Positions 46,915 to 59,518 are shown, numbered from the stretch's first letter. The stretch: 64,000 nucleotides of DNA from Zhengitettix transpicula (GCA_037074705.1 CM073590.1:183924746-183988745); one strand, 5' to 3'. Made by a program: numbers and translations. The notes: generated by a model not told the origin, from the sequence alone.

Positions 46915-47113
46915 TCAGACAAATAAGTGATTATATAAATACCACACAACGTTTCTGGAAACCTTGTTCCTTTCTTCAGGTTTTGTCAAGTGAATTGTGC
47001 GGTTGTGTCGCTCTAGTCTCTTGTGTTTTTTTAGGTTTCTTAGCCGATGAAGAAAGGAACAAAGTTTCCAGAAACGTTGAGTGTTATTTATATAAACCCT
47101 TCTTTGTCTGCAT
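46915..47113. repeat. Family D foldback copy
   Basis: Left and right arms share GACAAATAAGTGATTATATA against TTATTTATATAAACCCTTCT, and ACGTTTCTGGAAACCTTGTT against AACAAAGTTTCCAGAAACG, inverted around a centre with TGTGTCGCTCTAGTCTC. Confidence 0.75.
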
Positions 47114-49555
47114 TTGGCTATATATTAGATATGATAAACATTTTCACGGGGTTATTTGTTAATCGATATGAATTCGTAGACGGCTGTACGGGAACTGTTT
47201 TGGTGGAAAAGACACAAAATGTTTTATAAATGTATGAACACAGCCAAATTAGTCAGAAATAATTTACTAACAAAAAACATAAAAATGAACACAACATTCG
47301 TCTTCAAATCTAGGTCTGCAATAGAGTAAATAATTTCCATATTACAAAATTATTCTATAAATATTAGCCAAATATTGATGTAGTGTAAATAAATTTTACT
47401 TAAAATCTGTAGGGCATACTCGAAAAGTTTGTTATTTGTTTCTTAAAGTTATAGCACTATTTCGAACCACTTTTTACATAATTATCAATTTAAGAGTCTT
47501 AATTTTACTGAGAACTTCCGATGGAAACATCTAATTTCGGCATTATTTTATTTTGATATTTCAACAATGTTATTTAGTTAGTTGCTTTAGAATGCCATCA
47601 GACCTAGGTGCAATTATAGTTTAATTAATTAATATGATTTCGTGCAGAATTATACAACTACGAAAATAAAATTGGTCGTCGTCGCCGAAGCGTGCTTTTG
47701 TAACTTAGATTTTGAATGTACTTATAATTTTAAATTTTGTTACATTTTAAACAGGAGACATTTTTTAACGTGCAATGTGTGGGTCGTTAAAAAAAGCAAG
47801 TCGTGTCAAGATGCGCAGTGGCCCACTGTCCTGAAATTGAAGTGGGGATAGACTGGAGCTCAGTTAAACACGAACCTTTGTTATGGCAACTAGGTACTGT
47901 AAGAACTGTACTGAAAACACTGACACTTGAAAATATATTATTCAGTTCATGTTATGTAATACACCAAAAACCTCCTCTGTAAAAGTTAAGAGATGATAAG
48001 TATAGGGTGTGATAAAAAGAATTTGCTGCTGGCTGTAAATCCTGTTTGTAATAATTTAATTAATGTTTTTAATAATATTGATGGTGTACTTACAGCTTCT
48101 CTCTCAGGGGGAGTTCCCAACTGACGGCAATGCTCCCCTCCTTTCTACTGCACACCTGACACAACTTAGTATATCTCATGACCTATACTTTTGTAAGCTC
48201 CCACTTAGTTTGAATTGGATATTTTATCTATATTTGTCAGTTTTTTTTTGTAAGGATTATGTTTTGAAGTTATTGTAAAACAAGTGTTGATAGTTTAAAC
48301 TGAAATTTAGAAGAAACTCACAGGAAAATGCCAAAGACTATAATATATCCAATAATCAGCACCATTTTTTCCATATATTTTTTTAAGTATAAACTAGTTT
48401 TGCATTCTTCTTTTAAGCACAGCATAAAGCTTTTATTTACCTACATTCTCACATTACTTACATATATGTCTGTTTCAGTATAATGTGATGGGCTGGCTAA
48501 CTGTTTTAATGTATTATGAAATTATATGGATATTATAGTACCATAATAGATTGATTGTGTTGATCATATCAGAGTTATAAGAATATAATACAGCACAAGG
48601 GCAATAAAGTCACATGTTAAAAAAATAACAAGTCATTACTATTGCACTACATTGTTAGGCTCAGTGTTTCACAGAATTCTTAGCAATTTCTGAGTATTTT
48701 AGTAGCACATCTACATTCCAAATGTGATCACCTTATTATTTATTACTACTGTTGTGTTTTATCTTTTAACCACAAATGTGGTTTCCAGTTAGTACAATGG
48801 TCTCACCTAAGGAATGAACAATGTTATTTGAGAATGTGTATCCTGAAAGTTAACAATCCTGTCTAGATGTGCAGCTCACTGCTTATTGTATAGCTAGTTT
48901 GGCAATCTTGTGTGTGTGGGTCTTTAAGTGAATTAAGAGTTTATATTGGTAGTTATTCAATTACTTACATAATCAAAAATCTATTCTATATGTACACAGT
49001 CTAGGGGTATTTGTATTAACACTTTCTTCACATTATTTATGAAGACTTGATGCTACCCAAGCAGGACTGGATTGAGACTCTTGAACAGACTAAGTCAGAA
49101 TGCAGAAAATCCTTCTACAAGTTTCTCACTATAGCATGTAATTAAAACTTGAAGTATTTCCCCTCAACAATTGAAATAACAGAGTGCCTATCTTGCTTGC
49201 TACAGTATGCACTTATTTAAAGATTTTTATGAGGTGACAATATGTGAAATAATTGAAAGGAGGTATTGGTTAATAATGATTTCAATTATGTTTGTTAGAA
49301 ATTCCTTTGCAGCATGCAAAATTTTATCCTTCCTTGTTGGCACTTGCAAATTTGGAGCAGAAGCAGAAATCTTCCTACGGGATGTCCTTTGTGTTTATGT
49401 TGTAGTGTTGCAAAATCAGTAGCATTTTGTTATAACACATCACACTTGCTTACAATTTTGACCTGGGGTATTGGAAAATCAAGCATTATGGGTAAAACAG
49501 TATTTTTATGTATATGCATATGTATGTATGATGTAAATACAAGTAATGATATGAT
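47114..49555. other. Intronic DNA without a gene
   Basis: About 2.4 kb, AT-rich; short frames at 47642, 48063 and 49207 have no motif support. Confidence 0.4.
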
Positions 49556-49660
49556 ATTGTCAAAATAATTGAGATCATGGAAAGAGAGATTTTTTGTGGC
49601 TTACCTGAAATTGAAGGTAGCCACATGGGACTGATGGTTGTTCTTCATCATGGAGATCTA
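49556..49660. repeat. Foldback family A, left arm fragment
   Basis: GTGGCTTACCTGAAATTGAAG (minus-strand TTTCAGGTAAG at 49600-49610) and GGACTGATGGTTGTTCTTC; truncated. Confidence 0.6.
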
Positions 49661-50199
49661 GAAATTTCTTTATCACAGGTACAGTTATTGTTATTTTGAA
49701 TTTTAACTTTATTCATTGTTAATATTTGTTTGGTCTTCTCTAAATCATCAGTACATAAGCCACTATATGTGTTTGCAATAAAGCAAATTAAAAGTAAAAC
49801 TGATAAATTAGTAGGAAATGAGGATACTTTTTGAATAAGCCTCATTAAACTCAAACGAGATTAAACAACAATGCAAAATTATATTACAATAAAAATAAAA
49901 CTTGGCTTATAAAGTGATAAAAGTTAAGCAAATTAAAAGTAAACCTCAATAATAAATATTTTATGCAGTAAACTGTGGATACCCAAAGTATTTAAGAATA
50001 CTTACATAATAATCAGGGTAAATAAGAAATATTAATTTTGGTTTTATATTTATTTATATATTCCATGTTATTTGAAATACTATAATGAACATAAAATTTG
50101 GAAGGGTTCTGAACATGTTTTTATTTATATTTGTTATTAAACTTTTATTTTTCGATATTCATTTGATTACATATACATATGATTTACAGTATATACAAA

Positions 50200-51558
50200 A
50201 TTCAAATGTTGTATACAATATTGAAATGTTGCACATAAATAATGTGTATGCTTGATATTAAGGATAATCCATTGATTACCCTAATTTTGCTTATGTGTTT
50301 TGGTGTCCTTAATTTATCTATCTGAAGGGCATACATTGAGGGAGTATGAGGGTTGATTTTGATAGATTGGATGGAGTAGGTGGGTGGGGTCTGCATGTGT
50401 GATGCTGGGATGGGTTAGTATGTGCCCGAGTGTTCTGGGGTAAGGATGAGGTTAATTGGTTTTTTTTTTGAGGCGACATGTGTGTAGTGGTGGGGGAGTG
50501 TTGCTGAAGTATGGTGTTAAGATGGTTGAGGGCGCTTAAATTATGGAGGTTACAGATTTGGTGATTAAGAAATTTATATTGGGAAGTCTGATGTCTTGGT
50601 GGATGATGGAATTTTTGAGGTACCAGGGAGAGTTTGTAATGGTGCGAAGGATAATGTTTTGTTTTGTTTTGATTTTTGCTGAATGTGTTTCAGTTGTTGC
50701 TCCATATATGGATGAGGCATAGGACCAGATGGGTTGTATTATGGAGAGTTATAAGAGACATTTTGTGTTGATGGTGAGTAGGGCTTTTCTATTTAGGAGG
50801 GGATATAAAGTTCTGAATTTAAGGTTGATTTTGAATGGGTTGTTTCCATGACATTTTTGAATCAAAGATGAGTCCTAGATATGTGGTTTCTGTTTTTGTA
50901 GGTATTTGAGAGTTGTTTAGATAGAGGGGAATTTGGGGTGCATTGTGTTTGGTTAATGTGAATGAGACGGCTACTGATTTGGTAGTGTTGACACTGATTT
51001 ACCATTGTTTGGACAAATGCTCTAGATTGGTGAGTGATGATGGAAGAGGTTGTATATTGGAGGTGAAAGTGTAGGTTTTTGTCTGCGAAGAAGATTGATG
51101 TTGAGTATGAATGTGGCAATGACGCTTCCTTGAGAGACGCCTGCAGCAATAGAGTGGGTTTGGGAGTGGTGTTTATTTATTTTCATGGAGAAGGTTCTGT
51201 TAGAGAGGTAGTTGAGGAGTGTTCTGTAGAGGGTGTCATTTAGGTAGTCTTGATTTTGGATAGAAGGGAAGGGTGATGGATTTTGTTGAAAGCTTTTCCA
51301 AATGTCTTTGAATGTGTTGAAGCAGGATTTGCATTGTTCAAAGGAGTTGTTTATGAGGTTGCAGAAGGAGTATAATTGATGGGAGCAGGAATGAGTGAAA
51401 GGCATAATGAGTGTTTGGAATTAGGAAGGAGAGTTGGCTGATTAGATGGTGGAGAAGTAATTTTTCTAACAGTTTGGATATTGTAGGAAAGAGACTTATT
51501 GGTAGGTAATTTTTGGGGTGGGATTTTGGTTTGTTTGGCTTGGTGGCATGTTCTAAAC
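50200..51558 (-). pseudogene. LINE reverse transcriptase remnant abutting Z4
   Basis: Minus-strand frames, in several phases, follow the order of a Jockey-type non-LTR RT: PKNYLPISLFPTISKLLEKL (near 51500), a middle part with TLLNYLSNRTFSMKINKHHS, IAAGVSQGSVIATFILNINL (near 51110-51150) and FFADKNLHFHL, where the catalytic YADD-type motif reads FADK. The 5' part including endonuclease is absent, as in a 5'-truncated copy. It is in the same orientation as lola. The 3' boundary near 50200 is uncertain. Confidence 0.75.
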
Positions 51559-51569
51559 CAAAAACAAAC

Positions 51570-51865
51570 TTAAAGAAAACTTTTATTATTATGCTCATGG
51601 GTTATATGCTTACGTTTGATATGTGTTTGCAAATTACCTTTCTGAGTGAAACGAAAAGGACAATAAGGACAGTAAAATTGAGGTTCTTTGCCACATTCTT
51701 GGCGGAAGTGACGCACCATGTTTGATTTGTATTTATATATCTTCTTACAGGACGGGCACTCAAAACCATCTATATTATGATGATGAGAATCAGTATCACT
51801 TATTTGTTGAAGAAATGAATCCAATGTATCTTGTTGAGCACATTCTTTCCAACTGACTGAATAAT
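51570..51865 (-). CDS. lola: lola terminal zinc-finger exon Z4
   Basis: The exon begins after catttacag with AT of a split codon (YSVSWKECAQ follows) and encodes 97 residues. The leader of about 35 residues is acidic and ends in a His run (SHHHN). Finger 1 is C36, C39, H52, C57; finger 2 is C65, C68, H81, H86; linker ECGKEPQFYC. A sense AATAAA lies inside the last codons (plus-strand 51582-51587), just 12 bases before the stop. A degraded LINE reverse transcriptase starts within about 15 bases of the stop, so the original 3' UTR appears to have been displaced or is extremely short. Confidence 0.92.
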
Positions 51866-51954
51866 CTGTAAATGTATTTGCAAACAAAATTGCCTTGAAT
51901 AAAATCCAAACAAAATATACTTTCATTAAATACCTTAATGTCTAAACATATTCG

Positions 51955-52240
51955 TATTAAGCTTTCCTTTCAGGTAACCTAGACCATTCACAAAAATTAT
52001 AATATCCAAATAAATTTACAATATAGAGGGACTATATATATATATAGAACTAGAAAAGTTAATAGACTTGACTTCTTCACATTTCCTTATTTGATTTATA
52101 AATTATTAGTCATTAATGTCCTAGGAAGATCACAGACCATATATTGACCAGCACATGTTTTAATTTGTTTTAAAAACCTTCTTCCTTCCATACATAGTGA
52201 TTTCAAACTTCAATTTCAGGTAATTATTTTAATTATATAT
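51955..52240. other. Intronic DNA without a gene
   Basis: Includes TTCAGGTAACC and TTTCAGGTAATT at 51970 and 52216 and small TA runs. Confidence 0.35.
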
Positions 52241-52244
52241 ACAT

Positions 52245-52620
52245 ATATTAATTTGGATAGGAAAGAGGGATAGAGAGCAGCTGACATAACTTAAATATAA
52301 AATGTCTGTGTTAAAGAGTCGGTACTTTGTCATCTGGCTTGTGCAGTGTATCATTCTTACAGCTCTCTCTGTACTTTTGAATCACCTGATGAAAGCAACC
52401 AGGATTGCAGAAACAGTGTGTTGTATTTATTTAGCACTTATTTTTGTCTGTTATTTGGCTGCTAAGTAATTATTTGACTTAAATCAAAACTCGGTGTTGC
52501 CAGTCCATGAAGCAATAAAATGTCTAATTTTCGAAGGCCTAAGCCCCCTTCCTCAGAACAGTCAGATTGAATGTTTTCCAACTGACTGCAAAGTGTTGAA
52601 TTCAAACCTGGCCAAAGTTT
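52245..52620. repeat. Foldback B remnant with an inserted family D piece
   Basis: AATTTGGATAGGAAAGAGGG at 52250 and AAGCCCCCTTCCTCAGAACA at 52540 belong to family B. Between them CACCTGATGAAAGCAACCAG and GGATTGCAGAAACAGTG with GTTGTATTTATTTAGCACTT belong to family D. Confidence 0.6.
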
Positions 52621-54000
52621 TTATTTTCTGTGAAATGGAAGCTCTTTAACAGTTTGAACATTTTTTCTTCTGCATATATTCTTCATAGAAATATTTTATC
52701 AGTTGGTTTTGACTTGTTTGATACAAATTCATTTTCTTTAGTAAGGCAAATGTTTGTTTTTTTAGCAATCACCAATTACTGCAGGGTGGGTACCTATTAT
52801 TTCCTTCACTAATTTTATCCTTCTAATTATTCTAATATTAATAAACCCTTCTTTTCCTGTGGGATATGTAATTGGTACAGATGTTTTAATGATTTGCAAT
52901 CTATTACTGATAATCACTATATAAAACAATTACGACAGAAATTTTATTAAATCCTAATTAGGAGTACTATGACTCTTTGTGTCGCGATTTAAGTTGTATA
53001 GCTAGAAGAATGCAGGACTGCAGGGGCAGGTTTATGTACGACCCTTATGAGTGTATATACATACATATAATTTATAAGGGCAGTAAACAGGGGGACCGAT
53101 TTAATGACTTACTTAAGTGTGACCTTTGAGTTTATAATATATAGGGTACAATGGGAATCCCCTTAACATCTTTCATACAAAGGTACAAAAAATAAAGGAG
53201 TAATTGAGATCAGTATCTTCTGGAAACAAATATTTAGTTTAATATAATACAGTCCCAAATAAGGAATTGTGAGTAGTGTACTCAGAATAAATATAAATTT
53301 TGTAGTCATACTGTGAAAAAGTTAGACTTGTTTACTTAGAGAGAGTAATATACAGTTATTTTTTGATAAAATCATATGAAGTATAAATCAAACAACCTTT
53401 TTTCATACATTTATTTATATATTACACAGTTACACGAGTGAACTTGTCAGATCATTCTGTTAATATTTCTTATGCTCCAATGGTAACATTTATATTCAAA
53501 ATATATTATGAAATTGCATTTTTAATGTAAATTAATGCAAATTTAATATAATACAATAATAATTTCATACTTTGAACATTTTTATTATTGCTGATTACAC
53601 CTAATTCAAAATTGTGAAATAATGGTTTGTTTTGTATTTGTTTAGGAACACATACAGAGCATCTGGTGTGCTGCATTCAAAATATACCTAAAAATTGTTA
53701 CATAAGTAAATAAGAAAGATGAGGTATATAAATATTATTTCCTGATGAAAGGAAAATTCATTTTTAGGTACTAAAATTTAATGATACTAAATTAGTGTTG
53801 AATCAAATGGTACAAAGTTTCTCTCAAAGAATGAATAATTATATCGCCCAAACAAAATTGAAGGAACAGATACATATGAAATATTAATGTACAAAATATC
53901 ATTCAACAAAATACTGATCATTGCTTCTTTTAGTATTAGTCTTCATAAGTAGAATAATAGGGGGTAAAAAGTCATAACTTTCTGCATTTGTTAAATACAA
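52621..54000. other. Intronic DNA and Z3 3' flank
   Basis: AT-rich; no gene seen. Confidence 0.4.
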
Positions 54001-54076
54001 AATATTTTATTAATATTGCTGAAATCAGTAACAGCTGTAAAATTTTCACATATGAAAGTTTATGTTGACTAAGAAA

Positions 54077-54330
54077 TTAGTTCTTTATAAAATGATTTAA
54101 AAATATAGAATCATTTTGGATATATTGGTATCCAAAGTGTCGTCTCCTGATGTGCTTCGTTAAACTTCCTCTCTGTGTCAATCTCTGAGGACAATGAGGA
54201 CATTGAAATTGAGGGGTTTTTCCACATTCAAATTTTATATGCTGTTTTAGATTGGATAAATTCTTGTAAGATTTACAGCAACTAGGGCAGGAATTGTTGG
54301 ATCCACTATGAAGCTGGTGGATGTTTACCT
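54077..54330 (-). CDS. lola: lola terminal zinc-finger exon Z3
   Basis: This exon lacks a usable AUG and is found only by following the acceptor atgtttcag in the common phase. It encodes 83 residues, starting VNIHQLHSG. Finger 1 is C14, C17, H30, C35 with an extra Cys at 18; finger 2 is C43, C46, H59, H64. The linker is ECGKTPQFQC. After the second finger comes a 19-residue tail (FGYQYIQNDS and so on) before TAA. An AATAAA on the minus strand (plus-strand 54006-54011) lies 66 bases past the stop. The leader before the first finger is only 13 residues, among the shortest of the array. Confidence 0.88.
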
Positions 54331-55060
54331 CTGAAACATTTTAAAATAATAAAATTAATCAAATATTGTCCACATTACAAACACAAATCTTAACAAAAGT
54401 ATGTAAGAAGGTGATAAAATTTAAATGTAATGAAGAATATGATGTGGAATGTTGATTTCCTCCAAACCCAACAGTTATATTTTTTAAGAAGTAGATTGAG
54501 GAATTATTGCAAAATACAAATAAATTATTTATAAACAAGAGTAAGCAAAATAGGATGATATGATTCATCATAGTTATGAAAGTTAGATAGAATCCGTCAA
54601 TTTGTTTAGATTAAGAATAAGTAGGACTGATCCAATTGACTATATACTGACATTTAAATGTCAGGGGTAATTTAACACATTTCAAATTACCACAAATAAT
54701 TTTCAATACATGAATGGCATTATATGGCATCTGGTACTAAATGGTTAAGTGTAGTAAATTATTAAAATGTAGAAGAAAAAATTGAAACTGATAACAATGT
54801 TTGAATATGCAAATCTTGAAATATTCATCCTACATTGTTCATAGCAGTATTTAAACAAGGAAATAATCAAACATGGCCTTCAACTCAGTAAAACTAAGAA
54901 TGAAATTTCAATGATCAATGAATGCAGAAAATGGAAATATTGTATTATACAACATGTTCAAAAATGATTTAATACATGTATACCATTTGCAGGCACCTTC
55001 ATGTCAGATATCAAAAGACATGCCTACAAGTATATATGTGGACGTGTAACAGATGTTACA
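54331..55060. other. Intronic DNA without a gene
   Basis: AT-rich; the 70-codon minus frame at 54359-54571 is upstream of the Z3 acceptor and is not supported. Confidence 0.4.
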
Positions 55061-55063
55061 TGA

Positions 55064-55345
55064 AAGTAGCACAAAGGAAGATAGAAATTTAAAAATATAC
55101 GGTCCAGAAATGATTAATGATTAAGAAATATGGAGTATAACAAATAAAAGTCATTTTGACATAGTAGCATAAAGGAGAATGGAAAGTTAAATAATACCAT
55201 AGAAGTCATCCAATAAAAGTCATTGTAAGGTAGTAACACACAGGAGCATGGAAAGTTAAAAATATAACAGAAAAAATATGAATGAATAAGCAATATGAAG
55301 GTTACAAATTAAAGTATATTTAAGGTAGATCACACAGAAGGCCTC
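55064..55345 (+). repeat. Short diverged tandem repeat
   Basis: AGTAGCA(C/T)AAAGGA, GGA(A/G)CATGGAAAGTTAAA-like and AATAAAAGTCATT stretches recur three to four times at about 70-90 base spacing (55070, 55165, 55225). Confidence 0.55.
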
Positions 55346-57666
55346 ACATGATGATTGGATAGTTCATACTAGTTGGTAGTTAAAAGTATAAAATGCACCT
55401 GAATCAGAAGTTTTAAGTTTAGTTTTAAGTTCATTGTTGTTTTAATTAAGCTATATATAAGCAGTGCATTTCAATGTTAGTATTTAAATAAGAGAAAAAA
55501 TAAAGAGAAGTAATGATGGTAAAGGAAATTTAAAAACAAATATTAGGATGATGAAGTAATCTCTATATCCTTTAAAATTCTTCAGAAAATGATAAAACAA
55601 CAAAGGAAAATAAAAGTATTATTACAGATGAAAATAACTTGTTGCTATGTACATTAGTGTTAAATAAATATATTATTTAAAAACTTAGCTAATAAAATTT
55701 ATGAATCATTTGTACATCATAGGGAATGTTGACAGAGTTAGTCATACCAATTTGCAATTTCCACTGATATAGTTGTGTGTGTATAGCATATATATTAATG
55801 GACTGTGATTTTATTTTGCTGTTTGTATTTTATATCTCCACTTTTGGCTGAACAATTGTGAAATTAAATTAATCAATTGAAGAACTATCAGGTATTATTT
55901 ATGATAGGTATTACCAGAAATAAGAGTTTATTAATTACTGGGAAAGTTCATGCACAATACTGCATATTTTTTATAAAAATTAAAAACATACTTATGCACT
56001 CACATAGTTACAAGATTTTTCTTTAGATTAACTGGCTATCCTATAAATTGAGGTGTTACATTGATTCTGGTACTGTACATATTTTTATCTGACACATTAC
56101 TGTAACATTAACTTTAAATTTTACTTAAATTTAATTAATTGAAGCACTTTCTATGGATAATATATAATTGTATAAACATTTAAATTGCTGTATCACAAGT
56201 ACATCTGGGTTTTGTAATTGTAAGTAATTCTTTAAGTCATATCCTGAATAAAGTTTTAGTTATTATATCCTCTTATTTAGTTATTAATAAAACTACATAA
56301 TATAATGTGCAATGAGATTAACACATATTTGATTACTATTTCATTAATTGAACAAAAATATGAATACATGCCTAGACTGGAATAGTTTTTTTTATAAAAT
56401 GGTTAACAGAAAGATCAATTAGCTTATCACTGAACCAACTCTGGTTTTCATGTAGAAATGTAGAATGAGTAATGTGGTGTTAAAACACCACTTTGTAAAT
56501 GGATGCCGTAATAACATACAGTTCCTCATTATATATTTTCCTCAATATCAAAGTCTGATTAACTGACAATTAGTGGGAATACAACTTGATAAACAATTTG
56601 TAAACAGAAAATTCAAATAAGATATCATCTTGAGATTTCAATGTCTGTAGATAAATTACAATTTGTGATCCTCCTTTATCACATAATCTTATACAATATT
56701 CTTAATTTGTTAAGAGAAAATGCTCTTTAAAAATGTTTTAGGATATAATAAGGAAAAATCTTTTAACTCCATAAATTCAGAAAAAACAGTAAGTTGACAT
56801 TACTAAAGATGACTATGATAGATAAAGTGTGTTGAGAAACAATATAGAGCAATTATCAGAAACACAAAATGTTATGCAAAATGTTAATGAACTTTCAACA
56901 GTTACAATCTCTGATATTGTTTCTTTTTATTCTTGCCTATTTATATTATTGACAGATTTATGCCCCTCAAACAAAAATTATAAACATAATTAGGAATGTA
57001 AATTAACATTAGCCATCTAAGACTTAAGTGAAAGATATCTTTAAGTTAAAAGTTTTCATTTTACGAATCTTATGAATTAATAAAGCAATTTATGACCTAT
57101 TATAGACACTTTATTTATTTAATTTAGAAAGCAACAACATTTCAGTTTATATTCATACCTTCTTCAGGTTTTCTTCCAATTTATTATCATAGCACCAAAA
57201 AAATATAACATATTTAACAAGTTGACTGGATTTAGAAAAAAAGTCCAAGGCGGTCTTGTTACAACGACAATGGTGTTGAGATATCTCAGCTGAGTTTCAA
57301 CATTCCTGACTTTTGTAAAATCTTGATTCATTTCAACAAAAAGTTAAACTGAGTAAACAAGGCCTGTCACTCTCACCCCAAACCCTATAAATTTAGCAGC
57401 AGGTACAAAGCTCCTCTGTCAGAAGTGAATGTTTCAAAAGCTGACTTTCTGGAATTAGCTGAATGTAGTAGGTTTATTTCATTAATGTATGTTCAGACTC
57501 ATGTGCTTAGCTCTGATTCTTAACACTTTCCCTGAAGACATGAAGAGTTTTTTACTGTTTGAAACTTAGATTCATTATTTCCTCCTTCTTCCCCCCTCTT
57601 ATAATTTTTCTACTATAGGCATTGGAACACCTGATAATCATAAAAATAGTGAATGATGCCTATGTG

Positions 57667-57697
<31 letters not shown>

Positions 57698-57880
57698 TTG
57701 TGAGTGATTTAGTATGTTTGAGGAAGGAAGAATTTTTTATACATGTTTATGTATTAAAATACCTTGTCCTATAGCTAACAACATTTATGAACTATGGATT
57801 TAAGAGAATTAAGAAATATAATAATGTATCTAATAGTTATAAAATGTGAATAATGTTTTTTCAGAAACATGTGATTATCC
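55346..57880. other. Intronic DNA without a gene
   Basis: About 2.5 kb of AT-rich sequence with a short TA run at 57668-57695; no gene or classifiable element. Confidence 0.4.
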
Positions 57881-57940
57881 ATACAGTTTTAATTTTTCTT
57901 ATAAAAGAATGAATAGCTAAACTTACTTATTACATAAAAA

Positions 57941-58173
57941 TTAAATGTCTATTCCATGTTTCCTCCGAATATGCTGCTTTAAATTACTTTTCTGTTTACA
58001 CCTATGTGGACATTCAGGGCACTGAAAATTAGGTGTTTTTCCACATTCATAGCGTAGGTGAGAATTCAGAGAATGTTTCCATCTATATCCTTTACCACAA
58101 ATTCTACAAATGAAGCATTTTTCAGAATTATAACTAATTCCATATTCTTCATGATTCCATGCAACCAATTTAT
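57941..58173 (-). CDS. lola: lola terminal zinc-finger exon Z2
   Basis: The exon follows ttatttcag and starts with AT of a split codon; it encodes 76 residues. The leader is short (about 21 residues). Finger 1 is C22, C25, H38, C43 and finger 2 is C51, C54, H67, H72, ending HIRRKHGIDI. The linker reads ECGKTPNFQC, with Thr and Asn replacing the usual Glu and Gln, a change also partly seen in Z3 (GKTPQFQC). No exact AATAAA lies close downstream; an ATTAAA variant sits about 48 bases beyond the stop (plus-strand 57888-57893). The next downstream exon is Z3, about 3.6 kb away. Confidence 0.92.
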
Positions 58174-58380
58174 CTGAAATAATATTAATTAGATTTATGT
58201 ACTAATTTCACTGAATATTAGTCAATTATAATATTAATACATAAAAATGAAAACCATGTAAAAAATGCATTATAAACTAGGATACCATCTGAAGACTACT
58301 CCTCTTATGTTGTTATTTTCATCTCAATTGTGATAAAAATTTCTTTTGCTTTATCTAAATACAGAATTTTATATATATAT

Positions 58381-58553
58381 ACATTCAAACTTGGATAGTG
58401 AGGAAGGATAGAAATAAATAGGAGAAATAGGAGGATTGCGCTTTATTTGAATTCATATGCTCAGGCGAAGAATTACGCACATAGAAAAGCATATGTTCAA
58501 AGCAGAGAGAAGGATGGAAGAAGAAGGAAAGACTGAAAATATTTGACCCAGGC

Positions 58554-58558
<5 letters not shown>
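58381..58558 (-). mobile_element. tRNA-derived SINE, head replaced by microsatellite
   Basis: A near-copy of 22199-22431 from its tail to GACCCAGGCGAGAC, where the tRNA-like head stops abruptly at a TA run. The body is almost unchanged, so this copy is comparatively young. Confidence 0.75.

Positions 58559-58637
<79 letters not shown>
58559..58637. repeat. TA microsatellite (longest in window)
   Basis: About 78 bases of uninterrupted TA. Frames through it give Tyr-Ile runs. Confidence 0.95.
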
Positions 58638-58643
<6 letters not shown>

Positions 58644-58955
58644 CTTCTAGTGGTTGACTGTTGGGAAAGACTATCCAAGAGAGGATAAATATGTTGTGTA
58701 TGGTTGGTAGATATACAAAGGTTACAAAGACACGTCAGAAGTAAAGTTTTTCATACCAGTGTAGGTTATGTAGAGAATGGGAATGTTTGAAGAAATGGAA
58801 GTCATCAGGGATACCAAGTGCAATCATCACATAATACAGTACTCTTAGGTTAGCATCTATGAAAATTTGAAGAACTTCCTCCTGTCTTCAATGGCGATGC
58901 CAAGCTTCAATTTCAGATAAGCCACCACCTTTCTCCATTTTCTCCATATATACTA
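58638..58955. other. Intronic DNA with a family A right-arm end
   Basis: Near 58860-58945, GAAAATTTGAAGAACTTCCT and CAATTTCAGATAAGCCACC match the right arm of family A. Confidence 0.45.
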
Positions 58956-58959
58956 TAGC

Positions 58960-59170
58960 CAACCTGCAGCAGTGTAGTGGTTAGCATGACTGCCTCGAAT
59001 CCCAGAGGCCCCGGGTTCGGATCTTGACCCATCAATGTAATGAAAACTGGGGTTAAGGCTGCAAGAGAATCTCTACGCTAACCATGTATCACTCCTAATT
59101 CCAGAATGTGTCATGGAAGATGACAATCTGGCTGCCATCCTAGTAGGCCAAAACCCTCAAGGACTATAAT
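58960..59170 (+). mobile_element. tRNA-derived SINE (third type)
   Basis: Box A-like GTGTAGTGGTTAGCATG at 58972-58988 and box B-like GGTTCGGATCT at 59013-59023, followed by a body with GTAATGAAAACTGGGGTTAA and CCAAAACCCTCAAGGACTAT. The anticodon arm pairs only partly, so it is a SINE and not a tRNA gene. Confidence 0.6.
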
Positions 59171-59480
59171 CTGGACAGGAAAGAGAAACTGAGTTGATGG
59201 GTTTACCTTAAATTGAGAGCCAGGTTGATAATCAGATACGAAGGAGCAAATAAACTTTTCTGAGATCTAAGCTTCGTTCTACACTTTTTCAGGACTAAGG
59301 ACTGCACCCTTAGACAGTTGATTATACAAAATTTTGCAGCCAGCTGGCATAGGATGACTCTTCTGACAGAAGTGAAAACTCCTCTTAACATTTAAAGAAC
59401 TTCCTCTTGTTCTACATGGTGATGTAAAAACTCAATTTCAGGTAAGCCACCTACTTTCTTTCACTCTTTCCTTTCCTTAC
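59171..59480. repeat. Foldback B left arm joined to family A right arm
   Basis: GACAGGAAAGAGAAACTGAG and GGTTTACCTTAAATTGAGAG on the left, CTCAATTTCAGGTAAGCCAC (plus-strand TTTCAGGTAAG at 59436-59446) on the right. Arms of different families appear combined. Confidence 0.5.
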
Positions 59481-59514
59481 CAATTATTTTAATTATCATG
59501 TTAATAATACATGC

Positions 59515-59518
<4 letters not shown>

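Noticed and set aside
58559..58637. Open frames rich in Tyr-Ile (also at 1448, 10419, 22017, 36856)
   Set aside because: Products of TA microsatellites.
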